DNA from: Polytrichum commune
Lineage: Eukaryota > Streptophyta > Polytrichopsida > Polytrichales > Polytrichaceae
Assembly (NCBI GenBank): GCA_950295325.1
Contig: OX485805.1
Coordinates: forward strand, 46,712,758-46,776,757
Direction of reading: 5' to 3'
DNA length: 64,000 nucleotides
In this document: one piece after another, positions 12,311-24,700 of the stretch
Layout of the letters: the number at the start of each line of letters is the position of its first letter
Position numbering within the stretch: position 1 is the first letter of the stretch
Notes under the pieces: generated by a model
The model's input: the letters and a program-made list of their open reading frames with translations, nothing else
The model's database searches: none
Told to the model about the DNA's origin: nothing
Made by a program: the position numbers and the translations under genes

Positions 12311-12706
12311 GGGAGGTCAAATTTTCAATCCAGCTTTTGCATATGGTTCACCCTAGATTTGCTAATGCAACTTAAATTATGTTATGTAAATTTAATCGGT
12401 AGAAGTTGGAGAACATGAAAATTGAACCAAATAACACCCACATAGTTCAAGGGTTGTGATCATTTGCAGCAGTCCGAAGACCATGACCATGAGAAATCCA
12501 CTTCATTTTTTTTATGGCTTTGGTCATGGGATATAGTGTAAAGCGGAGTAAGTAGAGCGACACAAAGGTCGACACAAAGGTTTCCTTTTAATAAAAATCA
12601 ATGTAATGTAATTACCAAAACATGGACGTGTTAAAACATAGTTTACCAAATTTTCTGTTCAAATACATACTACTAATCCATGGAATGCCTACACAATTGC
12701 TTTCGC

Positions 12707-12765
12707 TTGCATACTAAAATGTGAACTATCATCTCGAGTATTCCAATGTGCCTCACTAAATGTCA
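12707..12765 (+). repeat. Dispersed repeat copy (partner at 1226-1285)
   Basis: Same orientation as the partner, sharing CTTGCATACTAAAA, GTGAA, ATCATCTC and CCAATGTGC with scattered substitutions. Confidence 0.5.
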
Positions 12766-14061
12766 TAATGTTAAAATATAAAGTAATAATACTAATAAAA
12801 CTTGAACATTTTATTTATGTTGATGAATAAAATCATATTGGCAATTAACGGACGCAACACTTTACGACCTCTAGGCATCTATTTTAGGCCCTTGATGAAG
12901 TTTGTGAATGGGCAAATATGGACCTTGGCATTCTTAAATGTGTAGTTTCTTGATGCACATTTAAACAAATTAACACAATAGCCATATAATACGCACACTC
13001 CACACTAGTCCATAAAAGAAGATTAGAAATCTGACCATTATAGACCTCCACAACCCACCATAGACCAAAGCATTTGCGACTTAAACAACATGGTTCAAAT
13101 CCCCAAACTTAGCAAAAATATAATATACATCCCACTATCAACCCCCCACATCCCACCACAAAACAACATGAGAATAAATGATTTGTAGTGATACAAACCA
13201 CTTGTAGCTCAACTAGCAATTGCTTAGGGATTGGCCACTAGCTAATACACATTTCTTGCCTACATCACACCTAGCAATACGAACACCCATATCCACTCAA
13301 ACAAGTTCCTAGGAATCGAACCCATACGAGATTTGGGCCACAAACGCTCACTCCCATCCAACATGGAGTTAATGACCCAGTGTCCATCATCTCCCAAACT
13401 ACACATTATATCCTACGCCCCAATGATGATACGCATTTGGACATATACCCACCCACTAAAACTGCAAACTATTGGTCACCGGTAATGATTATTGGTTACA
13501 AATATAGTGTCTACTCCATGTAAAGGTTGAAGTAATTCCACACCCATAGCCATTGTCCCTCAAACATAAACTTTATTCACTCCGACTCACATAAAGAAAA
13601 TCGAGATTCTTCTTCTTCTTATTATTATTATTCCCTTTGCATATAGTGTAGTTGACCCAAAAAAAACACCATAGACGGTGGAGTATTGATTTATAATTTG
13701 TAACTCGCTTTCCCATAAGAACTACCTCGAGTGAACCACTTATGAAAGTGGAAGTAAATACAAATGGTAAAGGAAGGCTGGCTAGCTAGCGTGTCATAGC
13801 TTAAGTTGTTAAAAGTAGCAAGCATGATGGGGCCCAATTGGGGCATGAAATTAGGTCCAAAGTTCGAACTCAAGGTGTAATTATTGTGATGGTCCTTCTT
13901 TAAATAGGTCGGCCCAATGCGGACAAATAAGAAAAACATGCAGTTATTCATGGCTCATGATGGTGATGAACAACATATACCCACCCGGTTTGGCCAAGTC
14001 ATACTTGAAGCTAGATGAAAGAGGCCCACTCCTCATCAACACTCTTTAAGGTAGGTGGGTC

Positions 14062-14838
14062 TTAAATGGTTACTTTTCCAACAAGCCCACTTCTTGTAGG
14101 ACATGAAACCACGCAATTAGTGTGGACAAGATGATTAGCATATGCAAATTGAGAGTGAAGCCAATTTTTGGAGCGCATGTGGATACTTTTGTCATTATTA
14201 AAGTGACGATTATTGTGTTCATCAAATGGTGATATAAGGTAGACATGCCCATTTCTAATAACTGAACCAATTCCGTGTGAGATTGCTACACGTGTGATAA
14301 TGGAGTGGTTCGAGGACCATGAAATTGATATCACGACGTTGAACAAATTTATTCTGCAAGAATGGAATTATACCAAATTTTTGAAGGCGGGATTCTCTCC
14401 CAACCCATATACATAGCTATGGTCAACCCAATTTTGGTAAATGGTAGACGAAAACTTGAGTACAACTGGTGCCCTTTTTGGAAAACCCAAACTCGTGTCA
14501 TTCTAACTTATTTTTTCCATCGTACTAAACTCCTCGATGCCTATAATTCCTCTCTCACATGGTCACTACTTATTTCCAACATGCCAAACTAGAGAATGAT
14601 AGTTACATGTGTGGAACTTCATGGCATTAAAGGACTCAAGATTGGGGTAATTATTAGAAATGGGTTTGTCTATCATACCCCCCCCCCTCCCCATAGAGTT
14701 ATGTTGACTATTGAGCTCATAATGGTTATTAAATACTCGACACGTAGTCTAGTTTTTTTTTTTTTTTTAAAAAAAAATGTGTGTCTTATTGGTGTCAATT
14801 CTTGGAGCCACAAAAAACTACATATTATTCAAATATAG
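14062..14838. repeat. Diverged inverted-repeat pair (14062-14346 and 14596-14838)
   Basis: The reverse complement of the left arm and the right arm share TTATTAGAAATGGG, TGTCTA and flanking blocks. At protein level both give an IxxxIRNGxVY string, one on each strand. The spacer (14347-14595) is about 250 bp. This could be a foldback element or two opposed copies of one repeat. Confidence 0.45.
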
Positions 14839-17800
14839 TGTTATAATAAGAAAAATAATTGAAAAGGGCTTGTCTACTTAAGTATGATTGTGATTCCACT
14901 TGAATTTAGAGCCTTTTTTTTTGTAAAGGCATTACATGAGGAGAACGGGGGGGGGGGGAGGGGTCATTGGATGTCTTCATGAGACTCTTTGCACCTAAAC
15001 TCGAGTTGAGTTTTCTCCTAACAAATGAGTTGAATGAGAATTGTCGTGTGTTTATAAAGTGTTCATTAGAACCTGCCAATTTAATGTTGTGTTCCTTTCA
15101 AAGTCAGGCAGACGGCAAGCTTATTCTTATTTGTGTATTGTAGGTTGAGCGCGATGGACAAAAATTGCCCAGTAATTGATTAATCTTGGAATAAGGCTTT
15201 TACAGTCCAGAAAAAACATTACGAGAAATTAAGCAAATGTGTATATACATATATAGGCACATGACATATCCTATCTAGACTTTCCCCACTTCTCTAGCAC
15301 ACTCCGCTTCTCTCAAGCTTTTAGGTCTTCTGATTTTGAGATGCTCAATTTGTAACTCGTGATTGCTAGCTTCAATTCACTTCGTGTGAATATCAAAGTG
15401 AATGCGTATGATAGGTAGCGTTGTGAGTGCATTTGGGTTGTTGACATTTGGTCTCATTCCAAAACACACCACATTCCCTAACATTGACATTTTTTATGAT
15501 TCTTATACCTTCCATTTAAGGCATCTGACTCATTAAATTCCAAAAAAAAAAAGGCGTGATTCTAAAATTCTTTTTTCCACCTATCATGCTATCAACCTAT
15601 GGCAGTCTTAACTTAAGCATGCAACACGTTGTGGATTGGTAATAACAATGACGCTTTGTAGTTGGCCAACTATGTATATTCTTATGATATGCCGATGATA
15701 GGTGCTTTATTCTTAAACAATTATGGCAAGCTTGTTTTTGTGCTTCATACTTTGGTCAATTACCATGACTCTCCACTTGATCTAATCCCTAATCTAAGAA
15801 GCACGAGTTTTTATTACCAACTATGCTTTTTTTCTTATCAAATCCACCCTCTTTATATGATGGAAAGACAACAACTTAGAATTGTTGGTTAATAAGATGT
15901 GGTCCTTGAATGGTTACCATAACATTAGTTGGCAACGAGAGAGGCTTCCATGCCCAAAAACAACGATGCACAAAATTACACCACCTACCAGCACAAGTGC
16001 CAATTTGGGCAAACCAACCCATACACTCGTTCCTTGTTGGATGCCTAAACCCTTGCCTCCAAGGAACCAATATACGGGCCATAGTCCACCAAATTCAAAT
16101 TGCATCACCATTAAGTGTTTTTTTTTTGACCATGAGATAAAACCTTGCGAAACCAACTCCTTTATTTCTTTATAAAATTTTATATGGATTTATGGCAAAA
16201 ATTGTGGACCTAATCTAAAAATTGCCAAATAAAATATGCCTTTTATGTTCCTTTAGTGGCTAACATAGCTTTACTCTTTGTTGTAAAGCTACGAAGTGGG
16301 GCTTCAAGGATACAAACTAAATACTAATGGAAGGGTTTAACTAGTCTATAGTTTTTTATTGTACACGTTGTCAACTTTAGGCTCTAATGAAACACTCCAA
16401 AGTTAAAATACTTGTCAGCCCAAAGTTCTTTAATTAATTTGTTAACCCTTAAATGATCGGGCAACCACAAAGTGATGGATTTTTGGTCAAAGAGCCAAAT
16501 CATCAATTTCCAAACTTGTGTTTGTGATGTTCAAGTGTTGTTATGATGCATCCTTTGACAATTGGGATTAAGCAAAAGACATCTTTTGTAGATTTTACAT
16601 TGTTAAGAAGATTAGAAATAAAGTTCCCAAATTGCAACTTGAATTCTAGGGATGCTCCAATCACGTGCCTCTTGTAACTACTTCCTTTACAACTTTTTAC
16701 CTACTTATGAATACATACTATCTCTACCACAAACAAAAAATAGGATGAAATTTGATGTTTACATTATGTTTATTTTCAATTTTATCATTTTTACATGTAG
16801 AAAATCACAACTAATTCAAAAATAATACAATCATGTTGAAATTTGGTCTTAGCATGTTCAATATACATTTTCCTACTTATGAAAGGTTTTACTTTAAAAC
16901 TTGCTCTCCTTTAAGAAAATAAAAAGTACTTGTATATAACACTTTGACTTTTTGAAAATAAACCCATCCATTTACAACTTACTTTCAATTGACCGTGATT
17001 CCATTCAAAGCGATACCATTCTACACATGCACCCATTTATCCCAAGCCAAAGTTGGGAGGAAAAAAAGAGGAAACACCCTAATTTGTTTTGTAACTTGAC
17101 ATTGAGTGACATGTCACCACATAAGTCCTACTAACAAACCAAAAGCCAAAACTTGAATAAAATTGACTATCAACTCTCACAAATAGAGTGTCGGGTGCAT
17201 TAAAAGGAAGTGGACAAGTCACCCTTGTCACACTCATAACCTAGGATCAATACATACCCTTTGATCCCTTATTGTCATAGAGAGTCCTATGGGCACTCTC
17301 TCAAAAAGGGTCGTGAATGTGGAGCCAATTCATGTCTTCATCTAGGTTCCCACTCGACAAGAAGATTTTGTGATGTTTTGAGAATAGAGAAGTGTAAAAA
17401 CCTCATTTGATTTTGTTTAAATATGAAGGAAAATGACACTTTGAAGTTTTTTTTGAAGCTTGTAGAAGGTCATCAAGATTTGAAAGAGGAAGCAAGTTTG
17501 ATGGCCAAGGTGTTGCCTATTGCAGTTATTAGTCATCTTTGGTCATGTGGGCAACAACCTAAACCAAACATGTTTCAAAATAGGCATTTAAGTGCGTCGT
17601 GAGAGACACCCATCATCTAGTCAATGAGCTTTGACCGCCTCTAGAATTGGCGGACAAACTCCAAATTTATGGATTCAAATGCTCACAAATGTATAATCAA
17701 AATATAGACAATCCCCACTATCAGTATTGAACGTAGAAGAGGGAAACTATATTTTCACTAATTGCCCCAACTTGAGAACGTCAACTTTGCGATTGTGGGA

Positions 17801-20800
17801 TGACCATAGGTCTTCTTAAATTTTGTAATGGAGAATTTGTTACTCTTATATCTTCACCATGGAGTTGGTTCCCACGTACAAGTGATTGATCATCAAATTT
17901 ATTGATGACAGTGAGCTAAATTGCCCTCACCATCAAAGGTGATATGAAAGTTCAAGTTCATTGTCCATACAACTTGAATGCTTGCTTTTGCTAACTCTAA
18001 AACCTCCAAATGTTCCTTGCAACGTATTCAATGTACACAAGTTATCCAAAGACTATAACAATGCAAAGTAATATTAAGCCGATGCAGAATATAAAACCAA
18101 GTTAAAATTATAGACTTGCATGTTGTGATCATGAAATTCTACCTCTAAAATGTATGAACACGAAGTTGGAATACCTCTTGTTGCCTTCACCTGATGTAGT
18201 ATTATTACCTTGGACATGTGTCGTTCAACACATACATATGAATGAATAACCCGGCAACCCTATGTCCTTCCTACCCTAACATTACTCAGAAGCTAGATGA
18301 TGGTTTCTATCCAAAGAAGGAGACTATAATTAAAACAAACTCTGATAAATTATAATTGTTTGTCAAAAACTTTGTAGTGCACAACATGATTGGTCCCCAT
18401 AAATGGTGTCGAGTAGAGAAAATCTATTTAGGAAAATACGGGATACTTGGCTACAATTTGTCTAGTCTTTCAAAGATGTTATAGGTCTTAACAATCATAA
18501 ATTACGTCACTCACTAGTCCATGGATCACATAACAACTTCGTTTACTCTCCTTTACTATTTAGATTCACTAAATTCATTTGTATGTTTAACCCACTCCCA
18601 CATATCAAAGAACGATATTTCAACCCAATAATATTTTCAAACATCAAGTGATGATTTCAGACATATCAAATGCATATCCGGTTTCTATTTATTATTTTAG
18701 CACATCACCCTCACCATCTAACATATAATTTTACAAAGAACAAAAAATAAAATTATTGCTACACATTCTAACAATCATAACAAATCCAGTACTACTCCTA
18801 TTTTTTCAACTCTCCACACAACCTCCAACTAATACCAACTATTAGGTTGTATTTTTTTCGTCCAAAACTTGCACAAGAGGTTTCCTTCAAGCAGCCACAT
18901 TAATTGTTTGGCAATAATTTCCAACTTTCTATGTCAACACTTCTAGATTAGTTTGACTAATATTCATTTAGACTTAATTACTGCCAAATATCAATGCATA
19001 CCTTCTACCCGTTTACTTTATGTTTTACCTTAGACGTAAAATATTTAACTTAATGGAAACTAAAATTTCAATGAAGAAGTACACCCAAACAAAATTTAAT
19101 ATAAACATTTCAATTAAACAATAATTAATTAAAACAAAGGGTTTAAAACCACCGTGACTTGCACCTTGATCGCTAAACTGTAGGAATAAGGTTATCAAAG
19201 TAATTTCACGCACCACGCTATTTGTATGGGTTCAAACCCTTCCGAGCATGTTGACAGAATTGTGAGGCATGCAATTTGGTATTGCTAGTGAGCAAGCAGA
19301 AGAAAATAAGCCAATCTCCCACTGACCCCTACGTGACAAAATTAAACCGAGGTTTTCATCATAATTCTCCTTTTTGGTCTAATTTCCTTACTAACTACAC
19401 GCCTTGTACTCTTAGCTTCTTGCATTTAAAACAAACATGCTAAACAACACTAGTTATTATTTTTACAATTTGCATGAATTAACAACGCGACGACGGGGAA
19501 TTCCAAAATAAAGGATAATTATGCTCGTCTTCATACATGGTCCCATGGAACGCAACCAAGGAGTTGAGTAATGATATGTAGCCCCGTTGCACTTGTGCAT
19601 ATTTATTCATATCTTGGGTCAACCCAATCCCAGATTCCCATGCAACCATATGCTCCCCATGTGCCGTGTGTCTTCCTTATATGCATGCATGCATACCCAT
19701 ACTCATGCACATGTTCAAAAGCCTGCCACGATCCACCACCATGCCCCCCCCCCCCCACCCCCACAACTCATGCCATGCATGCCACATTCATTAGGTTTCC
19801 CCCACCATACCCATCTTTTGTACTTGTATTCCCTTCTCGTTGTCACATTTGTTTCCTCCTTTTGTCACGAGTTTTTTTGGGGGAGAGGGGTGTGCTTTGA
19901 CATCTGGCCCTTTTTCTTTATTGTTTTAGGCAAGAACATTGAGACGATGGCCTCACCACCATGGCGTCTTCTATTGTATGTAGAGTTGAACCAGGGAGTG
20001 TTATCATGTGTGTGGTAACACATGAGCAACGAGGTTGGAAAATATATGGAATACAACCACTAGTACCCTATATCTAGGGTATTTTGGCATAAATAATTAC
20101 AATTTTTTGTAATAACTCCCAACAAAACCTGGAAAGTGTGAAAGTAATTGAGAAATGTTGCCATTTAGACTTAGATAAGGGATAGCATTTTCCTACGACA
20201 TTGGCTTTCTAAAGGATCTCACATGGTTTCAAACCCATATGTTCACAAACATTACACCGCGACAACCACCAACCACCTTACTCATCCCCAAGGTGACCAA
20301 ATCCACATGGCCATGGCATTTATGTCATAATGATGTGAATGGGAAGACTGAACACATTGCAATTGGCCAAATGCATTTGTAATTAAAATTCAACAACCAA
20401 AATGTGGCACAAGGATTTGGAATATAGTTTTGAAATGATTTAAGTCTAAACATTAGAAAATGGTTGCAAAACTAGTATTGATGTCTACACAGTAAATTAA
20501 CTGTAAAGTACGGGGATGAATTGCTTTAATGGTCCCTTGTTTGACTATAACCAAAATGTTTTGGAGGGCTCCTTTGAGTTTTGAAAGTGTTGAAAGTCGC
20601 AGATATGGGAGATCCCATCAAAAGGCTTGAGTTGGTATCCACTTTTGGTGACTTTACCATTAATTCTAACACGTCCTAAATGTTTAAGAATAACATGAAA
20701 TTGCTCACACAAATCCAAGTCCACAAATGTGGGAAAATCAATAAATAAAACTATAATTCAAACATTGTCAAACCTCCAATCCTATCCAATCCAATAAATC

Positions 20801-20841
20801 TATCGTGGATGGTCTTAATAACAATCTAAATGTACTTACGC

Positions 20842-21784
20842 TACCGTACGTTAAGGGCAGGTTCGGCACAAAATAATTATAAAAATAGATGCCGAAAATT
20901 TTGGAATATTATTGGCATTTTTTATGAATATAAAATTAATTATTTTTCAAAATTGCCGAAAAGCAAGAAATTTTTACTTCTCACTAGAGTTTTACTTACA
21001 GTGGAAGCATATGTAAATTTTGAAAGAGAGAAGGTGCTCCTTTTGTAATCAAGCTCACTTACATTAGTCCACAAAGAATATGGGTTAAGAAGTAGCAAGA
21101 CTCTAGGTGAGGTTTTTCAAATGTGTTGTACACAAATTTTTGGAGTCCAATTGAGCATAGAAGATGAAGTTTTATAGAATTTTGTCCAACTAACAAAAGT
21201 TGAGAAATCAATCCTTCTTCCACCTCCAACAAGTTTTGTGTCAAAATAAGTGTTTATGCAAAAGATATGGACAAAACATTGCAGCCGTGTAAAGATCAAA
21301 AAATTAAAATGCGTTCATAACAGTTTTTCGGAGCAGTATCATTTGTGCATAGAAGATCAACTTTTTTGGAATATTGTTGGTCTAAGAAAAGTTTAGAAAT
21401 CAAGTAATCTTTCACCTCCAACAAATTTTATGTCATTTGAAGACTCTATGCAAAAGTTATGCATGTTATAAAAATGAAGTCTAACTCGGTGCTTCACCTC
21501 AAAGTTTACATAACCCATATGCATTGTGGAACACAACTCCACTCTACTTGCATAAAGCACAGAGCATTCTCAACTCTTCACTTACATCTTACTTGTCATT
21601 CAATGCAAGAGAGATGTACAAGATATAAGCTTAAATAGAAAATTAAAAATGAATTTATGTTGAATTTTTAAAAATTAAAAATGCCGAAAATATGAATATA
21701 CTATTTTTAGGTGCTGAACCTACTTTTTGAATTTTAATTAATTATTCGGCTAACATGTGTTGAAGCTGCCCTTAACGTACGGTA
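20842..21784. mobile_element. 943-bp non-autonomous TIR transposon
   Basis: TACCGTACGTTAAGGGCAG at 20842-20860 is repeated as an exact reverse complement at 21766-21784. Inner flanks continue with looser inverted similarity (GTTCGGCAC against CTTCAACAC, then GCCGAAA motifs on both sides). No transposase frame is present. The target duplication is ambiguous: TA outside the CCGTACG, or TTAA next to GGGCAG inside a larger palindrome. The interior carries a diverged direct duplication with a period of about 192 bp (GCATAGAAGAT at 21155 and 21347). Confidence 0.8.
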
Positions 21785-24700
21785 TATCACTCTTTTCATC
21801 AAAACCATCGATATCAATTGCCTCGTCATCTATAAATAGATTACGCATAATTCATGCATAATGATAGGGAACATAAGAAGACATTATTTGTGCCATTAGC
21901 TAAGCAACACTCTCCGCATCGGGAGGCAACATCTTGGAGCATGAAGGAGAACTCATGTTTTTCCTCATTCTACAAAACAAAAGAATGATTGTAAGATTTG
22001 AAAGATACACATATAATGCATTAGCATTTCAGCAACCGGAAAATAAGGATGAATTACGAACTTATGTTCTCAAATGATTTTTCCAAGCAACCTTCTTTAC
22101 AAGTTCTTGGTCGGAATCTAGGGAGATGATCTATGCATTAGGAGTAGACATTGTATTGCATAATGGGATAAAATGGTATCAAACAAGACAAAGTCTCCCT
22201 CATGCGTGACCAAATGATGCCCACTATGTTGCACATAATGCACATGCCAATAAAGAATTAAGAACACAAGTTTTTTTTGGGTATAAGCCACTAACTTATT
22301 CAACATTTGCTTTGTGATAAAGCATAGTGTTCATTTTGAATATAAATCACACCAAATGGTTGAAGTTTGGTCAAACTATGTTCTTGTCTTGATTGAGTGA
22401 TTGTGAAATTACGAACAATTGTCTTTTGATGTGATTGCACTTGATTGAGTCCGAAGTTGGGAGTGAAATTGAGGGGATTTAAAGTTGTGAAAGTGAGCAT
22501 TTAAAAATTGTGGAGAGCAACATGAAATTGATAGAAAATAATCAACCTCCGAGGGAAATTTTATATGAATAAAAAAGAGAAACAAACGAAGGAAGAGTGA
22601 ATGAAAGATGAAAGAGTGAAAATGTATAAGAAATTATAGAGTGAATCTAGAAGCTAAGCATATTGTTGGAAGAGATTGAATGTTGTATAACAATTGTCCA
22701 AGAACCATGACCCTTTTTGAAGTTCAACGTAAGAGAGAGGTAGATAATAGAGGGTTAACATGAGTAGTGAAAGATAAAACTATTGGCAGAGTACTAGTGG
22801 AATACTTGGTAATTAAGCAAGTGTGAGCAAAATTAGTAACACGAAGAGTGATGGAATGACTGCTTCGAGAGAAAGAACAAAGTGAAACTATAGTTTGTTT
22901 CCGCCTTGAGATGAGAAACCCAAAGTGAATGAATGAGAGCAAGTAGAGAGATTGTCCGATGAGACAAGTGATAAAGAAAAAGCATTGTTGAGCGGTAGTA
23001 AGGGCTACTAGCGAAAATGTTAAAAAACACATGCGAGAAAATGTAGGGTGGATTTTATTCAAGACACATAATTTATATATATATATTTAGATATACAATA
23101 GCATCCTCTTAATGTGAATTTGGGAATTATATATAATGTATGGTGTGGTATAAGTTGTGGTATTTTTTTTAGATGTAAATTAGCATAAATAAAATCAACT
23201 TTAGATATTTTTATTTATAAGTTCAATAGAAATCATATGCCATTAGTGGCATTGGATGAGAAATAGGTGAAATGCATGTGGGCATGTGGATGGATTTGTT
23301 GAAACGGTCGCCTTTAGATGAAAAATACCGTCATCCAGTGATGGAAGTGTTGGCTAGCTTATTTAGGGTTTCTTAGGGGTTAAAGAACCATACGCAATAT
23401 GCTAAAGTTTATAATATGATGGTTGTGTGTGTGTAATATGCAAAGTAAAATATGCGCAGTGTAATGTATGCATAATGTGTGCATAGATTGTTCACACAAA
23501 ATTTCTACTACTTATAAATAAGATAGGGTGATTATAATTATGCAATTCTAAAATTTATATATAATGATAGGGTGTTAGAAAAGACCATACAATAGAAGTT
23601 TAGCTACTTACAAGGTGAAAAATATTCAACGAAGAGAGATAAATACCCCCCCCCCCATTAAATAGGGGGTTTTTGCATGTGTATACATAAATTAAGTGTA
23701 GGTACACGCCCCATAAGTAAGGGTAACCATGTGAGATGGTGAAACATAGTATTAAAGTGTTATTTGAGAAATAAACTGCTTGAAGAGTCAAGTCATATGA
23801 GAGGCAAAGGATGCGCGAAGTAGCTAAAGGTCAGAATCTAACCTAAGAAAGGAAACTATTGACTATTATTGAATACTATGAAAGGTGAAGTGGCAAATAA
23901 GAAAAATATTATTAAATTAACGATAGTGAGAAGGAAAAGCTATTGTCTTATGAATAGTTGTATGTTGAATGAAAGAGATGTGAGAGAGTCCATTTACTAA
24001 CCAAGAGATGATGAGAACAATGTTATGATTGGTTGTGTAATCGTGGAGGTGGCAGATGGTAGAACTATGATTTGTTTAATACTAGGAAAATGAACTATGG
24101 TTTATCAAGAGTAATCATGATCGAATCATCATAAATATTAAGTTGTGGTGTTAGGAAGATACCTAGTTGGATAATTTTGATCTATGTATTAATCACAAGT
24201 TAACTTGATTAGCTATGGTATTGTGTGTTATCATGGTTGTTGTTGTTGCATGTATGCAGGGCAACCAAAACTATAGCTTGACCTTGGTTTTAGTTATTAA
24301 TTACATAAGTTGTGAGTAATGATTAAAATGTTGGAAGTAATAAATAAACAATCGTATCGCATTGGAATTAACATAAACCAATTAATGAAAGAAGTTGTTA
24401 TGATTTGAAGCTGCATTGGCCAATAATTACAAAGACAATTGTTACACTCAAAAGAACATTATTACCAAAGACTATGGTTACACTTTAGATTATCTAGAGG
24501 ACGAAAATTTATTAACCACAAACAACATACAAGATTGAATGAAGTGTTGAAAGAGGGGTCATGATGAGATAAGAACCCCCGAGTGAAAGATGAGTGGAAG
24601 TCATGTTAATTGTGTTCCCATATAGTAGTGGAATAACAATCCTTGTGTCTAATTATTGAATTATAAAGTGACAAATGCATGTAATAGACACTATTTCAAG

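Larger units (their letters stand above)
8747..20841. other. 12-kb gene-poor, AT-rich intergenic stretch
   Basis: I cannot support any protein gene here; all frames are below about 145 codons and lack family motifs. The stretch contains dispersed-repeat copies (about 12072-12310 and 12707-12765), a hairpin (10554-10612), a direct repeat of about 30 bp (10853-10882 and 10966-10995), an inverted pair (14062-14346 with 14596-14838), and C or G runs at 9812-9821, 14678-14687, 14947-14958 and 19744-19756. These look like eroded transposon debris. Confidence 0.5.

Noticed and set aside
13200-13330. Reverse-strand GGGTTCGATTCCTAGG as a second SINE B box
   Set aside because: No A box at the right distance on that strand and no similarity to the 57.1-kb SINE.
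19587-20018. 143-codon plus-strand frame
   Set aside because: His/Pro-rich composition arises from CA-rich and poly-C DNA; no domain, no supporting splice context.
22724-23062. 112-codon minus-strand frame with a hydrophobic start
   Set aside because: Caused by purine-rich plus-strand DNA (few stops on the complement); no recognised motif, no splice or promoter context.
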